DNA from: Ensifer adhaerens
GTDB taxonomy: Bacteria > Pseudomonadota > Alphaproteobacteria > Rhizobiales > Rhizobiaceae
Length of the DNA stretch: 64,000 bases
Assembly (NCBI RefSeq): GCF_020035535.1
Contig: NZ_CP083349.1
Span: forward strand, 434,001 to 498,000
Reading direction: 5' to 3'
Made by a program: the position numbers and the translations under genes. The notes under the pieces are model-generated. The model was given only the letters and a program-made list of their open reading frames with translations. It did not search any database and was not told the origin of the DNA. Shown piece by piece: positions 54,891 to 63,281 of this stretch; the stretch's first letter is position 1; each line of letters begins with the position of its first letter.

Positions 54891-56960
54891 ATGACATCCA
54901 AAGACAAGCCCACACGGCCTGGCGGCAAGTTCGCCGGCCGGGACAAGAAACCGCATTTCGCCGAAAACAAGGCTGGCGCGCCGAAAAAGGCTGCCGGTTC
55001 AAAGGCTGGCGGCCCCAAATCCTTCGGATCGAAGGCTTCCGGCCCCAAGGCTGGCGCTTCGCGCCCGGCAAAGGAGCGCCCGAGCGCGGCTGCTCCAGGT
55101 GCCGACGAGCCGCAGCGCATCTCCAAGATCCTGGCGCGCGCCGGCGTCGCCTCGCGTCGCGATGTCGAGCGCATGATCATGGAAGGTCGCGTCAAGCTCA
55201 ACGGCGTCATCCTCGACACCCCGGTGGTCAACGCCACGCTTGCCGATGCGATCGAGGTCGATGGCCAGCCGATCCGCGGTATCGAGCGCACGCGCCTCTG
55301 GCTCTATCACAAGCCGGCCGGCCTGGTGACCACCAATGCCGATCCCGAGGGCCGCGCGACCGTATTCGAGAACCTGCCTGACGAATTGCCGCGCGTTCTT
55401 TCCATCGGCCGCCTCGACATCAACACCGAGGGCCTGCTGCTTCTGACCAACGACGGTGGTCTTGCGCGCGTGCTCGAGTTGCCCTCCACTGGCTGGCTGC
55501 GCCGCTACCGCGTGCGCGCCCATGGCGAGATCGATCAGGAAGCGCTTGACAAGCTGAAGGACGGCATCGCCGTCGACGGCGTGCTCTATGGCGCGATCGA
55601 GGCGACGCTCGACCGCGTCCAGGGCTCGAACGTCTGGATCACGATGGGGCTTCGCGAAGGCAAGAACCGCGAAATCAAGAACGTGCTCGGCGCGCTTGGT
55701 CTGGACGTGAACCGTCTGATCCGCATTTCCTACGGACCGTTCCAGCTCGGCGAACTGCCGGAAGGACATGTCCAGGAAATCCGCGGCCGCACGCTGCGCG
55801 ATCAGCTTGGGCCGCGCCTGATCGAGGACGCCAAGGCAAACTTCGACGCACCGCTTTACAATGATCAGGCGGCAACCGTTGCCGGCGATGGGGCGGACGA
55901 TGATGCCGGCGAGACGCGCCGGCCTGAACGTGCCAACCGCTGGGAAAAGCCCGAGGACAAGCGCGAGCGTGCTCTGTCGCGGCTCGACACCCGCCGCGAC
56001 GATCGTCGCGATGGCGGCCGCAAGGAAGGCCCTCGCGGCAAGGGTGGCCCGCGCGAAGACCGCGACGCCAAGTTTGAGGATCGGCCGAAGCGCGCGCCGG
56101 CACAGCGCGCCCGCACCGCCAATGTCTGGATGGCACCGGGCGCCCGCCCGCTGGCCGAAAAGAAGCCGAAATCCGCCGAGGGCGATGCCATCGAGAAGCC
56201 CGCCCGTCGCGAGCGTCCGGACGGCGCGCCGAAGACCAAGCGCTATGGCCGTAGCAAGGACGGCTTCGCAACCAAGACGACAGGCAAGTTCGACCCGGAC
56301 CGCAAGGGCGGTTCGCCCAGGGACTTTGATCGCCCGGCTTCGGCCGCGCCGGTCAAGCGTCGGGACGAAGAGGGCGAATGGATCAGCGCCAGCGAGCCTG
56401 CCCGTCGCGGCAAGGACGAGGGCCGTGACGGCGGTTTCGGCCGGCGCAAGGCGGGCGATGCGGGCGACCGCAGGTCGCGCGATCACGGTGACCGTCCTGC
56501 GCGCCGCGAAGGCGGTGACCGTCCGGCCCGTTCTGAAGGCGGACAGCGCAGCTACTCGGACAAGCCACGGTTCCCGCGCGCCGACGGCGATCGTCCTCAG
56601 CGTCGCGAAGGTGGTGACCGCCCACGCGGCGATCGGCCTGCGCGCGCCGAAGGTGGCCCGCGCAGCTATTCCGACAAGCCGAGAGCACCACGCGCCGACG
56701 GTGATCGTCCGCAGCGTCGCGAAGGCGGCGAACGTCCGTTCGGCGATCGTCCGCCACGCCGTGAGGGCGGTGACCGTCCGTTTGGCGACAAGCCTCGCGG
56801 CAAGTCCTTCGGTGGCAAGCCATCCGGCGGAAAATCCTTTGGCGAACGGTCTGGTGGTCCGCGCGGTGGCAAGCCTGGCGGTGGTAAACCCGGCGGCGGA
56901 CGCCCCGGTGGCGGCGGACGTCCGGCCGGCGGCGGTAAGCCGCGCGGCAGAGGACACTAA
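54891..56960 (+). CDS. Pseudouridine synthase (RluB/RsuA family) with a long Arg/Gly-rich tail
   Basis: This 689-residue protein is a 23S/16S rRNA pseudouridine synthase. A basic Ala/Lys-rich leader (1-65) precedes an S4 RNA-binding domain ('RISKILARAGVASRRDVERM', about 78-135). The catalytic domain has 'IGRLDINTEGLLLLTNDGG' with the nucleophile Asp176 and 'GLREGKNREIKNVLGALGL'. After about residue 330 comes a 350-residue disordered tail of repeats such as 'RRDEGGDRPFGDRP', 'SYSDKPRFPRADGDRPQRRE' and a terminal 'GGKPGGGRPGGG'. The enzyme part is RluB-sized. rsmD begins six bases after the stop. Confidence 0.92.
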   Translation: MTSKDKPTRPGGKFAGRDKKPHFAENKAGAPKKAAGSKAGGPKSFGSKASGPKAGASRPAKERPSAAAPGADEPQRISKILARAGVASRRDVERMIMEGRVKLNGVILDTPVVNATLADAIEVDGQPIRGIERTRLWLYHKPAGLVTTNADPEGRATVFENLPDELPRVLSIGRLDINTEGLLLLTNDGGLARVLELPSTGWLRRYRVRAHGEIDQEALDKLKDGIAVDGVLYGAIEATLDRVQGSNVWITMGLREGKNREIKNVLGALGLDVNRLIRISYGPFQLGELPEGHVQEIRGRTLRDQLGPRLIEDAKANFDAPLYNDQAATVAGDGADDDAGETRRPERANRWEKPEDKRERALSRLDTRRDDRRDGGRKEGPRGKGGPREDRDAKFEDRPKRAPAQRARTANVWMAPGARPLAEKKPKSAEGDAIEKPARRERPDGAPKTKRYGRSKDGFATKTTGKFDPDRKGGSPRDFDRPASAAPVKRRDEEGEWISASEPARRGKDEGRDGGFGRRKAGDAGDRRSRDHGDRPARREGGDRPARSEGGQRSYSDKPRFPRADGDRPQRREGGDRPRGDRPARAEGGPRSYSDKPRAPRADGDRPQRREGGERPFGDRPPRREGGDRPFGDKPRGKSFGGKPSGGKSFGERSGGPRGGKPGGGKPGGGRPGGGGRPAGGGKPRGRGH

Positions 56961-56966
56961 GCGGCG

Positions 56967-57527
56967 GTGCGTATCGTCGGTGGAGAGTTTCGGGGTCGCA
57001 GCCTGGCGACCCCCAAGTCCAGCGATATCCGTCCGACCACGGACCGGACGCGTGAAAGCCTGTTCAACATCCTGAGCCATTCCTATCCGGAGGCACTCGA
57101 CGGCACCCGAGTGCTCGACCTTTTTGCAGGCACCGGCGCCGTCGGCTTCGAGGCCCTCTCACGCGGGTGCCGGCAGGCACTCTTCGTTGAGCAGAGCGTC
57201 GAGGGCAGGGGACTACTGCAGACGAACATCGAGACGCTCGGCCTGCAGGGACGGGCCAAGGTCTTCCGCCGTGACGCCACCAGCCTCGGCGGCGTCGGAA
57301 CGATGGAGCCGTTCCATCTCGTCTTCGCCGATCCGCCCTATGCAAGGGGTCTCGGCGAGAAGGCATTGGAATCGGCTGCTGTCGGCAACTGGCTCGTTCC
57401 CGATGCACTGGTGATCCTCGAAGAGCGGGCGGACGTTCAGCCGGCCCCGACCGCCGTGTTCGAAAGTCTCGACGTCCGGGTCTTCGGTGACACGCGCATG
57501 CATTTCTATCGGTTCCGCGGTGCCTGA
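56967..57527 (+). CDS. rsmD: 16S rRNA (guanine-966-N2)-methyltransferase RsmD
   Basis: RsmD methylates G966 of 16S rRNA. The 186-residue protein starts at GTG ('MRIVGGEFRGRSLATP'), has the SAM-binding 'VLDLFAGTGAVGFEALSRG' and the catalytic 'FADPPYARGLGEKAL'. GCGGCG stands in front of the start, but the ribosome site is weak. It is coupled to the pseudouridine synthase gene, so two rRNA modification enzymes share a transcript. Confidence 0.94.
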   Translation: MRIVGGEFRGRSLATPKSSDIRPTTDRTRESLFNILSHSYPEALDGTRVLDLFAGTGAVGFEALSRGCRQALFVEQSVEGRGLLQTNIETLGLQGRAKVFRRDATSLGGVGTMEPFHLVFADPPYARGLGEKALESAAVGNWLVPDALVILEERADVQPAPTAVFESLDVRVFGDTRMHFYRFRGA

Positions 57528-57666
57528 CGTCATATTTTCGATTTCCTTGCGACGATAGGCTGTCGCCGACCATGCAGGTTTCCTTATCCCGCGCCTGAAG
57601 GCGATCTTCTGCAGAATTTGTCCTTAAACCGATGCCGATTTGAGGAACTATGCCGAAGCGGAGGAC

Positions 57667-58554
57667 ATGCCGATGAAGCAGGATCTTTCGATGACGAACG
57701 GGGCGGTGCAGGCCTCCAGCCAACCGACCGTGGCGCTGGCGCTCGGTGGCGGTGGCGCACGCGGGCTCGCGCACATTCACGTCATCGAGGCGTTGGACGA
57801 ACTGGGCATTCGCCCGGTGGCGATCGCCGGTTCTTCCATCGGCGCGATCATGGGCGCCGGCATGGCGGCCGGCATGCGTGGCGAAGAGATCAAGGCGCAC
57901 ACGCTTTCGACCGTCGGCCATCGCCGAGAGGTCCTCAATCGGCTCTGGCAGCTGCGGCCGTCGAGCCTTTCCGAAGCCATGGCGAACGGCTTTCGCTTCG
58001 GGCAATTCAATGTCGAGCGTGTCCTCAGGGCCTTTCTGCCGGAGGCTATTCCGCCGAAGTTCTCGGATCTCGGCATTCCGCTCAAAGTGGTTGCCACGGA
58101 CTACTATGGCCAAACCGAACACATCTGTGAAAAGGGTGACCTGTGGCAGGCGCTCGCGGCCTCGGCCGCCCTGCCTGCGATTTTCATCCCGGTGAAGATA
58201 AGCGGGCGGGTGATGATCGATGGCGGCATCTACAATCCGATCCCCTTCGATCACCTGCGCGGGCTCGCGGATATCGTCATCGCTGTCGATGTCGTTGGCG
58301 GTCCGGATGGCGATGGCAAGACGATCCCGAGCCGCATCGACAGTCTTTTCGGCGCGAGCCAGTTGATGATGCAGTCGATCATCGCGATGAAGCTGAAGGA
58401 AGGCGCTCCCGATATCCTGTTGCGTCCCGATGTCGGTCGCTACCGGGTGATGGATTTCCTGCGGGCCAAGGACGTGCTGAGCGGAACAGTGGCGATCAAG
58501 GACCAGCTGAAACGGGCACTCGACGAACGAATGCGGGCGCCGAGGCTCAAGTAA
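57667..58554 (+). CDS. Patatin-like phospholipase
   Basis: This 295-residue protein has a patatin catalytic core. The oxyanion loop is 'LALGGGGARGLAHIHVIEAL', the nucleophile elbow is 'GSSIGAIMG' with Ser57, and the catalytic Asp185 lies in 'VMIDGGIYNPIPF'. Members of this group (RssA-like) are cytoplasmic or membrane-associated lipid hydrolases; the substrate is unknown. The ATG at 57667 has GCGGAGGAC before it and is preferred over the one at 57640. It converges on the Kef-type antiporter. Confidence 0.9.
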   Translation: MPMKQDLSMTNGAVQASSQPTVALALGGGGARGLAHIHVIEALDELGIRPVAIAGSSIGAIMGAGMAAGMRGEEIKAHTLSTVGHRREVLNRLWQLRPSSLSEAMANGFRFGQFNVERVLRAFLPEAIPPKFSDLGIPLKVVATDYYGQTEHICEKGDLWQALAASAALPAIFIPVKISGRVMIDGGIYNPIPFDHLRGLADIVIAVDVVGGPDGDGKTIPSRIDSLFGASQLMMQSIIAMKLKEGAPDILLRPDVGRYRVMDFLRAKDVLSGTVAIKDQLKRALDERMRAPRLK

Positions 58555-58596
58555 GCCTCGACGACTGACAGGCCCGCACGGTCGGTGCAAGCGAGG

Positions 58597-60432
58597 CTAT
58601 GCGTTCTCGCGCTCGTCCACAGGAAGTCCCGGCAGGATCCTTTCGCCCGTTTCCTGGGAGTGATCGACCTCGCGCTTCGGCTTGACCAGCGGTTCCGGAC
58701 GCACTGGCCTTGAATGCAGCATGTCGCGACCGGCGGTGATGCCTTCCGCCTCCTGCAGCACGAGGCGTGCCTCGTCGCGCTTGCGGATATCGTCCATGAT
58801 CGCGATTGCGTCGTCGTCACCGACCCCCAACGCCTCCAGCGACTTGCGGCCGAAGAGCAGGCCGGACTCGAAGGTCTCGCGCAACTCGTAATCGACCCCC
58901 TTGGCGCGCAGCTCGAGCGTATGCAGGCGGTCGTAGGAACGGGCGAAAATACGGGCGTTCGGATATTCCGATTGCACGAGGTCGACGATGTGGTCGGTCG
59001 TTTCCTTCTTCTGCGTGCAGACGGCGACGATCTTTGCCCGCTCGATGCCGGCGGCGCGCAACACGTCGAGCCGGTTGCCGTCGCCGAAATAGATGCGGAA
59101 ACCGAAGGTCGCGGCCTGGCGCACGCGGGCGGCGGAATGGTCGATTATGGTCACGTCGCGGCCCCCGGCGAGCAGGATCTGCGCGGCAATCTGGCCGAAG
59201 CGGGAAAAGCCGATCATCAACACGTCGGCGCCCGCGCCTTCGAAATCTTCGTCGATCTCCTCGTCCAGCTCGTCCTGTTCGCGCATCAGCTTAGGTGCCA
59301 GCATCGAGGCGAGCGGCGTCAGTGCCATCGACAGCGTCACGATTGCGACCAGCAGCGAGGCGTCTCCGTCGGAGAAGACGCCAGCGGCGGCTGCCGCCGT
59401 GAACAGGACGAACCCGAATTCGCCGCCCTGTGGCAGAAGCAGGCTGATGCGCACCGCGTCGTTGTGCTGCGATCCGGTGAGCCGGCAGATCCAGTAGAGC
59501 ACCAGGCTCTTCAGCGCCATCAGGAGCGGCACGGCAACGATGATCAGCTGGTATCGCTCGACAATGACGCCGAGTTCCAGCGACAGGCCGACGGCCATGA
59601 AGAACAGCGCCTGCAGGATACCGCGGAACGGCTCGATGTCCGCTTCAAGCTCATGGCGATACGAGGATTCCGCCAGGAGCACGCCGGCGAGGAAGGCGCC
59701 CATGGCCATGGAGAGGCCCGCGAGCTGCATCATGGTCGCGGCGCCCATGACGACGAGCAGGGCTGCGGCGATCATGACGTCGCGGGCGCCCGTACGACCG
59801 ATGATTTGGAACAGAGGGTTCACGAGGTAGCGCCCGGCCGCAAAGAGGACGACGATCGCCGTGGTGGCGACCGCGAAATCCTCGAGTGGCGTCGTCGTAT
59901 CCTCGGGCTTCTGAGCCGCCAGGAGCGGGATCAGCGCCAGCAACGGCACGATCGCCAGATCCTGCAACAGGAGAATGGAGAAGGATCGTTGCCCGTAGCG
60001 CGTATTGCGATCGTTGCCTTCGTCGAGAATCTGCATGGCAAAGGCGGTCGACGAGAGGGCGAGGCCGAAGCCGGCGATGATGCTGCCGCCTTGTCCGATT
60101 AGCCCGAGGGCATAGATGAGAGAAGAGAGCACGATGCCGGTCAGTACCACCTGTGCGGTGCCGAGACCGAATATATCGCGCCGCATCTGCCAGAGGCGCG
60201 ACGGTTTGAGTTCGAGGCCGATGATGAACAACAGGAACACGACGCCGAGTTCCGAGACGTGCAGGATTTGCTCGCCCTCGGTGATGCTTTGAGCGACCGG
60301 ACCGATGAGCACGCCGGCGGAGAGATAGCCGAGAATCGTGCCGAGGCCGAGCCGCTTGAAGATTGGTGCGGCCACCACTGCGCCGCCAAGCAGCATCAGT
60401 GCTTGAGAATAGATGATCGGTGTCGTTGCCAT
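58597..60432 (-). CDS. Kef-type K+/H+ antiporter with TrkA-N domain
   Basis: This 611-residue protein belongs to the CPA2 monovalent cation:proton antiporters. Residues 1-390 hold about 12 membrane helices with 'LGYLSAGVLIGP' and 'LFIIGLELKPSRLW', and the paired acidic helix 'LLLQDLAIVPLLALIP'. Residues 410-530 are a RCK/TrkA-N domain with the Rossmann start 'DVLMIGFSRFGQIAAQIL'. Its layout matches KefB/KefC, which are held closed by glutathione and open in response to electrophile adducts. No KefG/KefF partner is adjacent. Confidence 0.92.
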   Translation of the reverse strand: MATTPIIYSQALMLLGGAVVAAPIFKRLGLGTILGYLSAGVLIGPVAQSITEGEQILHVSELGVVFLLFIIGLELKPSRLWQMRRDIFGLGTAQVVLTGIVLSSLIYALGLIGQGGSIIAGFGLALSSTAFAMQILDEGNDRNTRYGQRSFSILLLQDLAIVPLLALIPLLAAQKPEDTTTPLEDFAVATTAIVVLFAAGRYLVNPLFQIIGRTGARDVMIAAALLVVMGAATMMQLAGLSMAMGAFLAGVLLAESSYRHELEADIEPFRGILQALFFMAVGLSLELGVIVERYQLIIVAVPLLMALKSLVLYWICRLTGSQHNDAVRISLLLPQGGEFGFVLFTAAAAAGVFSDGDASLLVAIVTLSMALTPLASMLAPKLMREQDELDEEIDEDFEGAGADVLMIGFSRFGQIAAQILLAGGRDVTIIDHSAARVRQAATFGFRIYFGDGNRLDVLRAAGIERAKIVAVCTQKKETTDHIVDLVQSEYPNARIFARSYDRLHTLELRAKGVDYELRETFESGLLFGRKSLEALGVGDDDAIAIMDDIRKRDEARLVLQEAEGITAGRDMLHSRPVRPEPLVKPKREVDHSQETGERILPGLPVDERENA

Positions 60433-60580
60433 GCCTGCGGCTTTCACTATTGGGCACCCAGCCCCCGACGAGGAAGCTTTGGAGAGTGTTCATTTGCGGT
60501 GTACGGGGCGGGAATCAGGCCGATGCCCTTGATGCCTGCGTCACTGCACAATAAATGGGGCAGGAATGAAAGGCTACATC

Positions 60581-61927
60581 ATGTCCGACACGATCGATTC
60601 TGCCGACCTCGAAAAACGCGCCTCCGAACTCGTGGACCTCGCCCGAAAGGCTGGCGCCGATGCGGCCGATGCCGTGGTGGTGCGCGGGCGCTCCCGCTCC
60701 GTCTCCGTACGCCTCGGCAAGGTCGAAGCGACGGAGGCCTCTGAAAGTGACGATTTCTCGCTTCGCGTTTTCGTCGGGCGGCGCGTCGCCAGTGTTTCGG
60801 CCAATCCGGGCTTCGATCTGAAGCTGCTTGCCGAACGCGCCGTCGCCATGGCCAAGGCCTCGCCGGAAGATCCCTTTGCCTCGCTCGCAGATGCGGATCG
60901 GCTGGCAAAGTCCTATCCGGATCTCGATCTTTTCGATCCGACCGAGGTTTCCACGGAATCGCTGACGGAAGCCGCCCTTGCCGCCGAAGAGGCAGCCCTT
61001 GCCGTCGCCGGCGTGACCAATTCCAGCGGCGCCGGCGCCTCGGCCGGCATGGGCGGTCTGGTGCTCGTCACCTCGCATGGCTTCTCCGGCTCCCACATGG
61101 CGACACGCTTCGGCTGCTCCGTCAGCGCGATTGCCGGCGAGGGCACGAAGATGGAGCGTGACTACGACTACGACAGTCGCCTCTATGTCGGCGATCTCAG
61201 ACCTGCCGAGGAGATTGGTCGCCTTGCCGGCGAGCGTGCTGTGGCGCGCCTCAATCCGCGCCAGGTGTCGACGGCCAAGAACGTTACCGTCGTCTTCGAT
61301 CCGCGCATGGCCCGCGGTTTCGTCGGCCATCTGGCCGGTGCGATCAACGGTGCGGCCGTTGCCCGCAAGACGAGTTTCCTGCGTGACCGGATGGGCAAGC
61401 AGGTGATGAAGGCCGGCCTGTCCGTGACCGATGATCCGCTGATCGTGCGCGGTTCCTCCTCGCGTCCCTTCGACGGCGAAGGCGTCAGCGGTTCGAAGCT
61501 CGCGATGGTCGAGGATGGGGTGCTGAACCACTGGTTCCTGTCGACATCCGCGGCCGCCGAGCTCGGCCTTCAGACCAACGGCCGCGGCGTGCGCGGCGGC
61601 CCGACGGTCAATCCGGCCTCGACCAATCTGGCACTCGAGCCGGGTTCCATCTCGCGAGAGGATCTGATCCGCGGTGTTGGTAACGGCTTCTACGTCACCG
61701 AGCTGATCGGTCAGGGGGTCAACATGGTGACCGGCGAATACAGCCGCGGCGCCTCGGGATTCTGGATCGAGAACGGTGAACTCACCTTTGCCGTCTCCGA
61801 AGTCACGATTGCGTCCAATCTCAAGGACATGTTCATGGCGCTGACACCGGCCGACGACATCGATCGCAAGTTCGGTGTCGCGGCGCCGACGCTCGCCATC
61901 GAGGGCATGACGCTCGCTGGTCTCTAG
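60581..61927 (+). CDS. pmbA: PmbA/TldE-family metalloprotease-like protein
   Basis: This 448-residue protein is the TldE/PmbA member of the TldD/TldE pair that processes peptides such as microcin precursors and degrades CcdA-like antitoxins. Landmarks are 'KAGADAADAVVVRGRSRSV', 'FDPRMARGFVGHLAGAINGA', and the C-terminal 'LIGQGVNMVTGEYSRGASGF'. The HExxxH zinc motif of TldD is absent, as expected for the TldE subunit. The ATG at 60581 has AAAGG seven bases upstream; one at 60566 is in frame. The tldD partner is not in the window. Confidence 0.92.
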   Translation: MSDTIDSADLEKRASELVDLARKAGADAADAVVVRGRSRSVSVRLGKVEATEASESDDFSLRVFVGRRVASVSANPGFDLKLLAERAVAMAKASPEDPFASLADADRLAKSYPDLDLFDPTEVSTESLTEAALAAEEAALAVAGVTNSSGAGASAGMGGLVLVTSHGFSGSHMATRFGCSVSAIAGEGTKMERDYDYDSRLYVGDLRPAEEIGRLAGERAVARLNPRQVSTAKNVTVVFDPRMARGFVGHLAGAINGAAVARKTSFLRDRMGKQVMKAGLSVTDDPLIVRGSSSRPFDGEGVSGSKLAMVEDGVLNHWFLSTSAAAELGLQTNGRGVRGGPTVNPASTNLALEPGSISREDLIRGVGNGFYVTELIGQGVNMVTGEYSRGASGFWIENGELTFAVSEVTIASNLKDMFMALTPADDIDRKFGVAAPTLAIEGMTLAGL

Positions 61928-61966
61928 AGCAATCCCCGTCTGGGGTTGAGTCATTTCAAATGGCTG

Positions 61967-61995
61967 GATCAGCTCACCGTTTCGGTGAACTGATC
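61967..61995. repeat. Interrupted palindrome downstream of pmbA
   Basis: GATCAG-C-TCACCG-TTT-CGGTGA-A-CTGATC forms a stem of 12 paired bases with a single mismatch, in the 151-bp gap after pmbA. No T-run follows, so a transcript-end stem or a dispersed intergenic repeat is more likely than a classical terminator. Confidence 0.6.
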
Positions 61996-62078
61996 TGAAG
62001 GCCGAAGGAAGAGAGGCGCAGCGACCTGCGCCGATCCCGCCCACGTGTTATAGGAGAGGCGGGCTGACGGGGTTTTGA

Positions 62079-62894
62079 ATGTCTGACACAGCACCAACGG
62101 GCGCAGACTGGAAGCCGGATCTCGCGCTGATCCGCGCCGCTGCGGTCATCGCCGGCGAAACGGCACTCGGCTATTTTCGCAAGGCTCCCGATGTGCGCTG
62201 GAAGAACGAGGGCCGCTCGCCGGTCAGCGAAGCGGACCTGGCGGCCAACGATGTGCTGAAGACGCGGCTGCTTGCCGCGAAGCCCGATTACGGCTGGCTG
62301 TCGGAAGAGACCGACGACGACTCCAGCCGCCTGACCCGAGAAACGGTCTTCGTCGTCGATCCGATCGACGGCACTCGTGCCTTCATCGCCGGCAAGGAGC
62401 TTTGGTGTGTCAGCGTTGCCGTCGTCCACCGGGGTCAGCCCGTCGCAGGCGTCCTCTACGCTCCAGCGCTCGACGAACTCTTTGAGGCGGTCGCCGGCGG
62501 TAGCGCATTGAAAAACGGCGCCGTGATCTCAGTGCGTGAAGCAAAGCCCGGGGAAACGCTGCATCTGGCCGCCGCCGAAGATACGGTCGGCAAGCTACCG
62601 GCCGTGTATCGCAACACCGTCACGCGCGTGCCGCATGTGCCCTCGCTTGCCTATAGGCTGGCCATGGTGGCCGATGGGCGGATCGACGGCACCTTGGTGA
62701 AGAAGAATTCCCATGATTGGGATCTGGCTGCGGCGGATCTCATTCTCGCCCGGGCCAATGGCGCACTTGTCGATCTCGACGATCGGCCCCTGTCCTACAA
62801 CCGCCCGACTGTCGTTCACGGGGTTCTCTGCGCGGCGGCGAAGCCGCTCTTGCCAGGTCTGATCGCCGCATCGCGGTCGATGGAGCCCCATTGA
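62079..62894 (+). CDS. Inositol-phosphatase-family enzyme, CysQ-like
   Basis: This 271-residue member of the lithium-sensitive phosphatase family has the metal-binding motifs 'GWLSEETDDD' (Glu), 'VFVVDPIDGTRAFIAG' (Asp-Pro-Ile-Asp-Gly-Thr) and the late 'HDWDLAAADLILARANGALV'. CysQ removes the 3' phosphate from PAP or PAPS in sulfate metabolism; related enzymes act on inositol monophosphate, and sequence alone does not separate them. It precedes a DUF4170 gene and waaA, a conserved rhizobial order. Confidence 0.88.
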   Translation: MSDTAPTGADWKPDLALIRAAAVIAGETALGYFRKAPDVRWKNEGRSPVSEADLAANDVLKTRLLAAKPDYGWLSEETDDDSSRLTRETVFVVDPIDGTRAFIAGKELWCVSVAVVHRGQPVAGVLYAPALDELFEAVAGGSALKNGAVISVREAKPGETLHLAAAEDTVGKLPAVYRNTVTRVPHVPSLAYRLAMVADGRIDGTLVKKNSHDWDLAAADLILARANGALVDLDDRPLSYNRPTVVHGVLCAAAKPLLPGLIAASRSMEPH

Positions 62895-62953
62895 CCTTTG
62901 GGGCTGAATGCCTCAAATCAACGCCCATACCCAAAAAGAAAAATGGAATTCCG

Positions 62954-63190
62954 ATGGCTCACGAATCTGAGAAGAAACAACTTCTGCACCTCGTCTTTGG
63001 CGGTGAACTCACCACGCTGACGGACGTCCATTTCCGCGACCTGGACAAGCTCGATATCGTCGGCATCTACCCGGACTACGAAAGCGCTCTTGTTGCCTGG
63101 AAATCCAAGGCGCAGATGACCGTCGATAACGCGCACATGCGCTATTTCATCGTCCACATGCACCGTCTGCTCGATCCGGAAAACGGCTGA
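62954..63190 (+). CDS. DUF4170 protein
   Basis: This 78-residue protein is a compact member of the DUF4170 family found in alphaproteobacteria. Typical blocks are 'LHLVFGGELTTLTDVHFRDL', 'IVGIYPDYESALVAWKSKAQ' and 'AHMRYFIVHMHRLLDPE'. It lies between the CysQ-like gene and waaA, the usual context. Function is unknown. The ATG at 62954 has GGAAT four to five bases before it. Confidence 0.88.
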   Translation: MAHESEKKQLLHLVFGGELTTLTDVHFRDLDKLDIVGIYPDYESALVAWKSKAQMTVDNAHMRYFIVHMHRLLDPENG

Positions 63191-63281
63191 TGCCGATGAG
63201 GTCGGGATGCGCGGCGCGTACCCGCATGCCAGTCGCCCCTAAGTTTCTCGCCGCTGAGACGGCTGGGGAAGGTGTCTCGTC

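Noticed and set aside
54999..57080. Minus-strand open frame of 693 codons opposite the pseudouridine synthase gene
   Set aside because: Its repeats are the antisense of the Arg/Gly tail, and the plus strand encodes a complete S4 and catalytic domain.
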